This document shows, piece after piece, positions 60,401-61,379 of a stretch of DNA of 64,000 nt. Each line of letters opens with the position of its first letter. Position 1 is the first letter of the stretch. The notes beneath the pieces were generated by a model. It was not told the origin of the DNA, did not search any database, and was given only the letters and a program-made list of their open reading frames with translations. Location of the stretch: NCBI RefSeq assembly GCF_932526225.1, contig NC_064048.1, positions 3,241,597 through 3,305,596 on the forward strand. Reading direction: 5' to 3'. The translations under genes were made by a program, and so were the position numbers. This DNA is from Nematostella vectensis. Its lineage: Eukaryota > Cnidaria > Anthozoa > Actiniaria > Edwardsiidae.

Positions 60401-61132
60401 TATCAAATAACAAAATATCAAATAACAACAAAATATCAAATAACAAAATATCAAATAACAACAAAATATCAAATAATAAAATATCAAATAACAAAATATC
60501 TGCCCAATTCTTAGGCAGCTATTCTTTTAAGTTTGCAGCCTATTCGAATAAGCCCATTCAAAGATAATTCCATTTTTTGAGAAAGTTTGCACTTCCGGAA
60601 TTGCATATAGTTTGTATGGGAAATTCCGGTTATGGTCAAAATAGACTTATTCTTCCCCAGTCATTTCTTGGAATTATTGTAGCCGTCTTCATAATGGTGA
60701 CTATTTTGTGACATTTTTACCATTTCTCGTCTGCGAATATCGCGGAGTCAATCAAACCACCGTGACCAATCAATTCCCTTGCTGTGTGCATTCAAATGGT
60801 TTATGATGCGACTGTGAAAACATGAAAGTCATTGATTGGTTTAGACGGTTGATTGACTACGCGCTATTCCCAAACGAGACAATGATTTTGGATTCGCAGA
60901 GGTCGCGCAACAACGATTTTGGCCATAACCACTCTTTACCTCTTTCACAAGAACTCTGTTCAGCGCAGCGGACTGCTCTTTTTTGACTTTACGCTTTTGC
61001 TTGATTTCCTCTATGTCCAGCCTATCCCGCGGGTCCATCCCGAGGCGTTCCCGCAACTCCTCGTTCTCCATCTCGAGGTCGTTCACAGCAAGGCTCAGCT
61101 TGTTCACACTTGCTGTCAGTGACTCTATATTC
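21264..61132 (-). CDS. CEP290: CEP290, ciliary transition-zone protein: 51 exons, 5' part beyond right edge
   Basis: CEP290 is a very long coiled-coil scaffold that bridges microtubules and membrane at the ciliary transition zone and gates protein entry to cilia. Fifty-one minus-strand exons, each with AG/GT borders, join without a phase conflict into 2043 residues plus TAG. Charged heptad-rich sequence runs throughout. Segments match human CEP290 in order, for example ENEELRERLGMDP, TRKITVLRVNEKSL, NAAQKFEEATGSLPDPSLP, ARWEEGKKWHKK and the C-terminal DPAFFEEIEDLKYNYKK. By my count the first exon starts near human residue 480 of 2479. Exons 5-11 cover the part assigned to NPHP5/IQCB1 binding and exons 30-36 the microtubule-binding part (literature, from memory). 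The N-terminal membrane-binding region and promoter are outside the window. No stop or frameshift was found. Confidence 0.95.
21496..21590. repeat. Three 33-bp tandem copies in the last CEP290 intron
   Basis: atattctgcgaactctagcc-type unit repeated three times with 1-3 changes. The intron also has an element-like stretch at 21640-21990 with inverted ggcaaac...gtttgcc ends. Confidence 0.85.
22241..22459. mobile_element. MITE with about 75-bp inverted ends
   Basis: gaagaatgggtcgag and ccaaaatccaccggaagt on the left are mirrored on the right (acttccggtggattttgg, ctcgacccattcttc). A related end lies at 60590-60665. Confidence 0.8.
22490..22547 (-). CDS. CEP290: CEP290 window exon 50
   Basis: TKLKTVELERDRLSHEVTR, donor GTAAGT; human TQLKMSDLEKQHLKEEIKK. 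Confidence 0.9.
22630..22697 (-). CDS. CEP290: CEP290 window exon 49
   Basis: DKEEVLDKVKNYNKMVADD, two bases over at GTAGGA. Assigned by position and phase. Confidence 0.87.
22768..22880. repeat. Short tandem units (gggatgac/ggatagttt)
   Basis: About six irregular copies of a 23-base unit, in the intron between CEP290 exons 49 and 48. Confidence 0.75.
22953..23052 (-). CDS. CEP290: CEP290 window exon 48
   Basis: LRLATVESEKDETITQM; human LRLANHQLDKEKAELIHQI. Acceptor aaaacacag chosen because it alone fits the incoming phase and the alignment; the frame stays open further upstream. Confidence 0.87.
23383..23456 (-). CDS. CEP290: CEP290 window exon 47
   Basis: IDVLERFPSDVQGDRDLVKE; human IKILKHVPEGAETEQGLKRE. 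Confidence 0.9.
23515..24205. repeat. GAT-rich minisatellite
   Basis: Units of about 84-94 bases containing ggcggttgatggtgatcaaa and runs of gatgat. The long His/Ile-rich open frame on the minus strand is a by-product of the repeat. Confidence 0.9.
24306..24398 (-). CDS. CEP290: CEP290 window exon 46
   Basis: LLKDIKAYLKAAAQRETEL; human SITDLKQLVKEATEREQKV. The upstream intron satellite is open in this same frame. Confidence 0.92.
24415..25316. repeat. 42-bp minisatellite open in the CEP290 frame
   Basis: About 21 copies of gagatctagatcacaaatac then tgtgattcagatcacccata and tt, with variant blocks. The unit is 14 codons and stays open on the minus strand without a stop into exon 46. Confidence 0.93.
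25595..25717 (-). CDS. CEP290: CEP290 window exon 45
   Basis: GMDSKEWKSVVLPKVYEEK; human GADSKSWKSIVVTRMYETK. The acceptor edge is duplicated 152 bases upstream. Confidence 0.94.
25704..26013. repeat. Tandem duplication over the exon 45 acceptor
   Basis: Two copies of about 152 bases. Each begins with ccgcacctcg(g/a)cctgcaa, which is the first exon bases plus the splice acceptor. Confidence 0.88.
26493..26576 (-). CDS. CEP290: CEP290 window exon 44
   Basis: EKEESEKLRVATADLES, then SLVQELEQ; human TDAAEKLRIAKNNLEI and VQLEET. Confidence 0.92.
26760..26895. mobile_element. MITE fragment, E-box family
   Basis: Ends gccactcaaaaaggtcacgtgatc...caagtcccctatt, shared with the element at 47587-47867 and with the array at 57008-57650. 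Confidence 0.55.
26918..27094. mobile_element. MITE with about 55-bp inverted ends
   Basis: ggccattccagctataagtt at the left is mirrored at the right by cttatagctggaatggcc. Inner halves (cctacctcaacta) also pair. It ends 22 bases from exon 43. Confidence 0.85.
27117..27236 (-). CDS. CEP290: CEP290 window exon 43
   Basis: Low-complexity start (KATPNTAVSGSATDRK) then LMTENERLRKELKK; human IIAENERLRKELKK. Confidence 0.95.
27882..28055 (-). CDS. CEP290: CEP290 window exon 42
   Basis: MRRVVERLQGENEQLKK; human MKKVVEKVQRENEQLKK. Confidence 0.95.
28380..28463 (-). CDS. CEP290: CEP290 window exon 41
   Basis: ARVEDLQEYVEILKAELES; human NQVRDLKEMCEFLKKEKAE. Confidence 0.92.
28591..28650 (-). CDS. 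CEP290: CEP290 window exon 40
   Basis: Twenty codons, ENMELRFDYEQARKENPRLK; human ENIELKFQLEQANKDLPRLK. Confidence 0.95.
29882..30032. mobile_element. 151-bp MITE, hAT-like ends
   Basis: Perfect 14-base inverted ends CAGGGCTGTCAAAA. hAT elements often begin CAGGG. A clear 8-base target duplication was not seen. The 1.4-kb intron around it also holds, at about 29430-29560, a stretch (gaaacagtccgtatc) shared with 50455-50590. Confidence 0.7.
30052..30141 (-). CDS. CEP290: CEP290 window exon 39
   Basis: RSIDQADAGMYRDLHQKNQS then LQQQLLEARQ, donor GTCAGT. Twenty bases from a hAT-like MITE end. Confidence 0.86.
30840..30971 (-). CDS. CEP290: CEP290 window exon 38
   Basis: EALQLRNDQLQDAVQSLENE; human EDLHLQNRYLQEKLHALEKQ. 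Donor GTCTGT. Confidence 0.9.
31196..31816. repeat. Tandem duplication of about 290-330 bp
   Basis: Copy 1 at 31196-31481 and copy 2 at 31482-31816 both begin agtataaattctcctcgttt and end gcttccttcttccttaaa. Copy 2 has about 50 extra bases. Confidence 0.92.
32071..32297. repeat. 47-bp pyrimidine-rich array beside exon 37
   Basis: About five copies of cctcctagttctattatctc gtttagcccaatccccc, then (ccca)n, ending about 30 bases from the exon 37 donor. Confidence 0.9.
32329..32422 (-). CDS. CEP290: CEP290 window exon 37
   Basis: One base closes a Ser; AARVGSTAVTRPPPDDFIQE then KIFTLEEE. Donor GTGAGG borders the 47-bp array. The least human-like exon, but phase and length fit. Confidence 0.8.
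32731..32924 (-). CDS. CEP290: CEP290 window exon 36
   Basis: ARWEEGKKWHKKVETLREKL; human IRWEEGKKWQAKIEGIRNKL. Two bases over at GTACTA. Confidence 0.95.
33570..33795 (+). mobile_element. Dispersed 240-bp element, copy 1
   Basis: Shared landmarks: gccgccat(tt)at, catttccatcggct, a central ttcagat/agattgttattt block and caataacaaaggtg. Other copies at 41045-41275, 44615-44850 and 59860-60090, all in the same orientation. Confidence 0.75.
33796..33956 (-). mobile_element. pogo/Tigger-like terminal repeats next to exon 35
   Basis: Minus strand: CAGTGGAACCTCGATAATAA, then two or three further copies starting CAGTTAAACCTCG or CAGTTTTAATAAGG, each ending tccccttgTA. The TA and CAGT...ACCTCG end resemble pogo/Tigger termini. 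The outermost copy begins inside the splice donor. Confidence 0.7.
33957..34133 (-). CDS. CEP290: CEP290 window exon 35
   Basis: ADKLREKVKSLQEQLKVQ, then an Ala/Val/Pro-rich loop (VEGAVPPSAEISP) and ends RGTK. Human has LQRKVKKLENQLEGKVEEV. The donor GTACAGTGGAACC is built from a transposon terminus. Confidence 0.9.
34227..34343 (-). CDS. CEP290: CEP290 window exon 34
   Basis: QLAQKDSAINKLGVELKEL, then ELAAEKRK, donor GTATGC. Aligns with human ELQKKQKAYNKILREKEEI. Confidence 0.88.
34438..34545 (-). CDS. CEP290: CEP290 window exon 33
   Basis: SRIEELQSRMEKLKRELKR, highly charged coiled coil, 36 codons in phase 0. Assigned by splice fit more than by residue identity. Confidence 0.88.
34767..34838 (-). 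CDS. CEP290: CEP290 window exon 32
   Basis: KKAEQEVNVQHVVEKETSSL; human QKEAHLNVQQIVDRHTREL. Donor GTACAGTATAACC borders a dispersed repeat. Confidence 0.92.
34861..35665. repeat. 82-bp satellite, about 9 copies
   Basis: Unit contains gtgggccacggtttactcaa, taatccaccattagaggag and agctatcaattaaaggggta. The same monomer recurs at 48745-49035. Confidence 0.93.
35722..35866. repeat. 70-bp tandem duplication over the exon 31 donor
   Basis: ggcttgaggataaaccgagt...gacctgagacatacctggac occurs twice. The second copy carries the real donor and exon end; the first carries a decoy donor at 35789-35790. Confidence 0.92.
35861..35926 (-). CDS. CEP290: CEP290 window exon 31
   Basis: SLSQALLQLRADMVTTAEEN; human ALSRALLELRAEMTAAAEER. 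A tandem copy of its donor edge lies 70 bases downstream. Confidence 0.94.
36179..36358. mobile_element. MITE with about 35-bp inverted ends
   Basis: gtaaccctccatggtaaaac and ctatggtttt on the left; aaaaccatag and gttttcccatggagggtcac on the right. An inner ttccgtgagcac palindrome is present. It ends about 20 bases from exon 30. Confidence 0.85.
36381..36506 (-). CDS. CEP290: CEP290 window exon 30
   Basis: RTMKALVERLRNQLALKEKQ; human TTMRNLVERLKSQLALKEKQ. Start of the microtubule-binding region by position. Confidence 0.95.
36974..37061 (-). CDS. CEP290: CEP290 window exon 29
   Basis: One base closes an Arg, then KKDQHEKQIKKLQEES and VISERDKE, donor GTACGT. Aligns with human HEDEVKKVKAEVEDL. 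Confidence 0.88.
37080..37262. repeat. Hexanucleotide (ccatcg)n / (ccatca)n microsatellite
   Basis: At least 14 uninterrupted ccatcg units with flanking accatc variants, in the intron between exons 29 and 28. Confidence 0.95.
37705..37859 (-). CDS. CEP290: CEP290 window exon 28
   Basis: LRRLGELEETVAEQDNAL; human IRLAEMEQTVAEQDDSL. Two bases over at GTAAAG. Confidence 0.94.
38320..38600 (+). mobile_element. Dispersed repeat, two tandem copies
   Basis: Each copy: ctgaagcatttctttgcctc, caaggtgaccacggtagcg, gtcgcac/attg. A third copy lies at 34620-34755 next to exon 32. Confidence 0.75.
38664..38755. repeat. (gtagtg)/(gta)n microsatellite
   Basis: Runs of gtagta and gtggta over about 90 bases, 55 bases from exon 27. 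Confidence 0.93.
38810..38854 (-). CDS. CEP290: CEP290 window exon 27 (45 nt microexon-like)
   Basis: Fifteen codons, ESVSSTGRIVPTENE, corresponding to human SPTPVPTNKHF. Donor GTTTGT is weak but the phase and alignment require an exon here. Confidence 0.82.
39105..39465. repeat. Three decayed copies of the exon 26 donor edge
   Basis: Starts at 39111, 39334 and 39422 align with exon 26 from 39487 (ctgatgcataagcttggttc). Each is preceded by AC on the plus strand, that is a GT donor. Confidence 0.8.
39487..39660 (-). CDS. CEP290: CEP290 window exon 26
   Basis: LARKEESLSKYQEMLREAR and LLQDRLHLESDEVFKRTK. Its donor edge has three decayed copies at 39111, 39334 and 39422. Confidence 0.92.
39961..40110 (-). 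CDS. CEP290: CEP290 window exon 25
   Basis: VINELRLRLPISERDE; human VINELRLRLPATAERE. Confidence 0.95.
40186..40676. repeat. (atggt)n pentanucleotide satellite
   Basis: About 490 bases of atggt/gtggt/atggc units. Long open frames on both strands (WYGMV, TPYHTIPYH) are artefacts of the 15-base periodicity. Confidence 0.97.
40735..40797 (-). CDS. CEP290: CEP290 window exon 24
   Basis: Twenty-one codons, KVEEAEQALKQSEERLTQKD, aligned with human KLKEKESALRLAEQNILSRD. Donor GTGTGTC. Confidence 0.9.
41045..41275 (+). mobile_element. Dispersed 240-bp element, copy 2
   Basis: gccgccattttatactccca, gcatttccatcggccaattc and ataacaaaggagtagttgat align with the copies at 44615 and 59860. Confidence 0.8.
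41547..41724 (-). CDS. CEP290: CEP290 window exon 23
   Basis: NAAQKFEEATGSLPDPSLP, identical in this stretch to human except one residue. It breaks the coiled coil with a Pro-rich turn. Confidence 0.96.
41773..42007. mobile_element. 235-bp MITE flanked by TTAA
   Basis: ttaaagccgcattgtcacca at the left, inverted as tggtgacaatgcggctttaa at the right. The TTAA on both sides suggests a piggyBac-type target duplication. Confidence 0.82.
42160..42389 (-). CDS. CEP290: CEP290 window exon 22
   Basis: MNEIRLQDLKLNR and HHEERQLLWEQREVELER; human IEELRLQELKLNR and HEERQMAWDQREVDLER. Two bases over at GTGTGT. Confidence 0.94.
42654..43318. repeat. 67-bp satellite with CRE motifs, 10 copies
   Basis: Unit: ccaacatgatatgccacaca, acaagacgaaatcatgacgt, caccaatgatacttagactt, tctcttg. 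Eight copies carry a perfect TGACGTCA next to CCAAT; copies 1 and 6 have TGATGTCA. Confidence 0.95.
43375..44572. mobile_element. 1.2-kb foldback transposon with about 380-bp inverted ends
   Basis: The left arm (tagcctgcgtgcagccggaa ... ccacaagagtaagcgagt) is mirrored at 44185-44570. The left arm encodes a 53-codon frame from ATG 43621 (SSCNLCLTD, FVIGGKGKFNKAFELKSL, ECICRLRQK). The core encodes fragments in two frames, including NPHVAVTVRVKWPSLDKERK and LESLGKMLVRGTY. These look like remnants of one multi-domain protein of a type I associate with cnidarian repeats, now broken by stops and frame changes. No transposase motif was seen. Confidence 0.75.
44615..44850 (+). mobile_element. Dispersed 240-bp element, copy 3
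   Basis: gccgccattttatgctcctg, atttccactggctaattcaa, aataacaaaggagtgggtga. It sits between the foldback transposon and the SINE. Confidence 0.82.
44891..45210 (+). mobile_element. tRNA-derived SINE ending at the exon 21 donor
   Basis: Pol III box A (aggtgcagttgg, 44892-44903) and box B (ggttcgattcc, 44950-44960) with the correct spacing. A family body follows (aatttcgatctcagctgtga, attcagcatctagctgcgat) and an A/T tail at 45190-45210. The intron donor starts at 45213. Confidence 0.88.
45214..45351 (-). CDS. CEP290: CEP290 window exon 21
   Basis: LELKHRNLEELIATLKDGK; human MELKLKGLEELISTLKDTK. The donor region GTAAAATAAAAATAAAATTT merges into the tail of a SINE. Confidence 0.93.
46405..46520. 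mobile_element. Dispersed element with C-rich ends
   Basis: cccctaatattttc, aggaaatgaccagaaggggc, and cctcctcccgatattt are shared with 10840-11000 and, inverted, 45440-45580. Confidence 0.6.
46566..46652 (-). CDS. CEP290: CEP290 window exon 20
   Basis: LRRQYSGALPLMKQEKFAN, one of the most conserved CEP290 segments (human LRRQFSGALPLAQQEKFSK). Confidence 0.95.
46724..46795. repeat. Decayed copy of the exon 20 acceptor edge
   Basis: tactgctacgctgacgtctcagatcctacg... repeats ctatactgacgcctcagatc at the real exon start, followed in both by gcgtgacaa(g/a)aatgac. Confidence 0.75.
47169..47371 (-). CDS. CEP290: CEP290 window exon 19
   Basis: LRLEQKIDEKDQILYHSK and KFLKRTIQ; human LRLEQKLDEKEQALYYAR and KHLRQTIQ. 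Confidence 0.94.
47587..47867. mobile_element. MITE, E-box family, complete copy
   Basis: Left end ataggcgactgagatcacgtgac...ggcaaact; right end ...ttgccacccagaaaggtgac, gtgatctattagcgcaagtcccctata, an imperfect inverted copy. Confidence 0.75.
47975..48047 (-). CDS. CEP290: CEP290 window exon 18
   Basis: QLYDVQMESDEKTII; human QLLDYQAQSDEKSLI. Donor reads GTACAGTG. Confidence 0.92.
48558..48715 (-). CDS. CEP290: CEP290 window exon 17
   Basis: Two bases close a Gly codon. VKRLQVLEESEARLKVEE lies in register with human ILELEKNEMELKVEVSKL. Ends QQDGQ at GTATAG. Confidence 0.9.
48745..49035. repeat. 82-bp satellite, second locus, about 3.5 copies
   Basis: Same monomer as 34861-35665 (gtgggccacggtttactcaa, agctatcaattaaagggtta), more diverged, 13 kb away in the exon 17-16 intron. 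Confidence 0.9.
49169..49229 (-). CDS. CEP290: CEP290 window exon 16
   Basis: LNLDAQRIERQLREELE; human INLDAQKVEQMLRDELA. Its first bases plus the acceptor are repeated four times upstream at 49335-49735. Confidence 0.92.
49335..49735. repeat. Tandem copies of the exon 16 acceptor edge
   Basis: Units of 101-112 bases, each with (c)aagttcaactgaccaatct then atcacgatgatacaagcgtg, aligned with the exon start and acceptor at 49212-49250. Confidence 0.85.
50071..50184 (-). CDS. CEP290: CEP290 window exon 15
   Basis: ELNERERADHASRKYEQL and ERNAELEQKFAE; human ELNERQRAEHCQKMYEHL and ERNFELETKFAE. Confidence 0.94.
50914..51005 (-). CDS. CEP290: CEP290 window exon 14
   Basis: Two bases complete a split Asp. 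INRISRKLATLEMK matches human IVSISKKITMLEMK. Confidence 0.92.
51388..51499 (-). CDS. CEP290: CEP290 window exon 13
   Basis: ADVKILREHESELKKEM then LKERNHNLEQMLNELLAK; one base over at GTAAGG. Confidence 0.88.
51690..51950. repeat. Copies of the exon 12 donor edge
   Basis: ccttcaatctccttgacgat then gaacttacctcta mirrors ccttcaatctccttatgcaa then tacacttacctcta at the real donor. Further fragments resemble gagacgagcgtgtt from inside exon 12. C runs at about 51814-51829 and 51887-51900. Confidence 0.78.
51953..52126 (-). CDS. CEP290: CEP290 window exon 12
   Basis: ANKQYNELTSKYRDLLQRE, ending VDSLE before GTAAGT. Human exon 26 ends LEHLE at residue 997, so this intron position and phase appear conserved with human intron 26. 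Confidence 0.94.
52399..52440. repeat. Decayed copy of the exon 11 acceptor edge
   Basis: gggatcgcaggatagagtgccagtaatcgct resembles the exon start gggatcgcaggataaagttt then ccagtaatcgct at 52825-52856. Confidence 0.8.
52478..52620. repeat. 17-bp array (gaaacctgatctgccct)
   Basis: About eight copies running up to the exon 11 donor, whose last intron bases (ctgatctgac) are themselves a partial unit. Confidence 0.9.
52624..52854 (-). CDS. CEP290: CEP290 window exon 11
   Basis: TRKITVLRVNEKSLTRRYT and EKLGYLQRHK; human SRKITVLQVNEKSLIRQYT and EKIGCLQRFK. Donor GTCAGA is weaker than its neighbours. Confidence 0.94.
53235..53363 (-). CDS. CEP290: CEP290 window exon 10
   Basis: GLLYDEYNQKKQEWEKES, continuing human SLLYKEYLSEKETWKTES. 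Forty-three codons, phase 0 on both sides. Confidence 0.93.
53440..53670. repeat. Three further copies of the exon 10 acceptor flank
   Basis: actgtcacgagagaacaaat, gaaatgagagaacacagagg and cttaaaagagacacagggga resemble ctgtcccgagagaacaaagg at the real acceptor, with shared downstream cacagtataagg. Confidence 0.75.
53886..53975 (-). CDS. CEP290: CEP290 window exon 9
   Basis: Thirty codons ending DLETYRRKFSVVIHQQ; human has LEDYNRKFAVIRHQQ. Confidence 0.94.
54025..55335. repeat. Array of about 150-bp monomers derived from the exon 8 donor edge
   Basis: Monomers of 150-151 bases contain two half-units, each ending (minus strand) in aacactcttcaa or aacacttttcaa followed by GTAAGG. Minus-strand atcgcaatcctgagtatctt matches the end of exon 8 (27 of 35 bases with one 4-base gap). 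Seventeen ccttactt junctions were counted. Confidence 0.88.
55410..55516 (-). CDS. CEP290: CEP290 window exon 8
   Basis: LPEGMTPSSSEIIASLNEHL then IYTLQ and donor GTGAGG; human LPDGIAPSSASIINSQNEYL. The last 40 or so bases of this exon seeded the tandem array at 54025-55335. Confidence 0.93.
55891..55933 (-). CDS. CEP290: CEP290 window exon 7 (43 nt)
   Basis: IEQLQEEVKALKEI, phase 0 in, one base over. Accepted because acceptor, donor and phase fit exactly between exons 6 and 8. Confidence 0.88.
56582..56686 (-). CDS. CEP290: CEP290 window exon 6
   Basis: IDQLTGRNEELRHELTNAR, almost identical to human VDQLTGRNEELRQELRESR. Confidence 0.94.
57008..57650. mobile_element. E-box MITE with its left end amplified into a 48-bp array
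   Basis: Nine copies of aaatcacgtgactttttgag, tggcaaactcgcgccaaaat, aaacacag (57030-57463), then a unique core and a right end (ccactcaaaagtgatttcat) complementary to the array unit. Related to 47587-47867. Confidence 0.82.
57747..57806 (-). CDS. CEP290: CEP290 window exon 5
   Basis: Twenty codons, MIESRNAAGQYDTTLHLKAQ, matching human AIESKNAEGIFDASLHLKAQ. The ATG is internal, not a start. Confidence 0.93.
58132..58446 (-). CDS. CEP290: CEP290 window exon 4
   Basis: The longest exon here, 105 codons. ENKQLEIGMREILAQL precedes a Gln/Ser-rich loop, then VPALEKLMA. Human has EENKQLEEGMKEILQAI and IPSLERLVNA with a shorter loop. Confidence 0.93.
58690..58850. repeat. Three copies of about 57 bp resembling the interior of exon 3
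   Basis: gagtcaccgcaaatcttcta, ctgacaggggttggg in the intron resembles gagtctatgacaaatctcct, actaacaggggtgcgg in exon 3 at about 58910-58943. Confidence 0.7.
58883..59000 (-). CDS. CEP290: CEP290 window exon 3
   Basis: AVELGITADDLVDVEDE, an acidic linker aligned with human SGLTTEDLNLTE. One base completes the split Arg; ends in phase 0 at GTAAGT. Confidence 0.9.
59040..59515 (-). mobile_element. tRNA-derived SINE, reverse orientation
   Basis: Box A tggcgcagttgg (59511-59500) and box B ggttcaattcc (59453-59443) on the minus strand. Same family as 44891-45210 (tttcgatcttagctgtaatc, ttcagcatctagctgcaatg). An internal segment of about 100 bases is duplicated, and the tail is (aataaat)n. Confidence 0.88.
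59756..59829 (-). CDS. CEP290: CEP290 window exon 2
   Basis: IERLEEERVNLKKQLRKQA, matching the human IESLEEERLDLKKKIRQMA segment. Phase 0 in, two bases over at the GTGTGA donor. Confidence 0.92.
59860..60090 (+). mobile_element. Dispersed 240-bp element, copy 4
   Basis: gccgccattttatgctcttg, ctccatttccatctgctaat, ataacaaaggagaagttggt. Confidence 0.82.
60290..60502. repeat. (aaatatcaaataac)-type microsatellite
   Basis: About 14 copies of a 15- to 18-base unit (atatcaaataacaaa with optional caa). Both-strand open frames here are periodic artefacts. Confidence 0.95.
60854..60931. mobile_element. Foldback-element arm beside the exon 1 donor
   Basis: gattgactacgcgctattcc to caacgattttggccataacc, about 80 bases, matches an arm of the MITE at 13555-13745. 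It stops about 8 bases before the donor GT at 60939-60938. No second arm was seen. Confidence 0.8.
60940..61132 (-). CDS. CEP290: CEP290 window exon 1
   Basis: Enters with one base of a split codon and ends in phase 0. Contains NIESLTASVNKL and ENEELRERLGMDP. The acceptor tract is a pure run of about 16 C before TAG. The donor GTAAAG lies against a foldback-element arm (60854-60931). Confidence 0.92.
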
Positions 61133-61379
61133 CTAGGGGGGGGGGGGGGGGACACAGTGTCAGTGTTAATTATTCATTAACAAATATTTTGGCAGGATAA
61201 AAAGTTCAGATAAGGTCTTGTATTTCTGGAGGAAATGTTATTGTATGCCTTTCAAAACAGGTTAATAACATCTCCTCTTTTAAGATTGTTGGTAGTAAAT
61301 GTCCAGAAAAGTTATAGATTTCATAACAAACTATATCTACTCCTTTCGAAATTGGTTATAAATGCAAAAGCCTTTTCAT

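Noticed and set aside
60183-60567. Repeat open frames KISNN and LLFDI
   Set aside because: Microsatellite artefacts.
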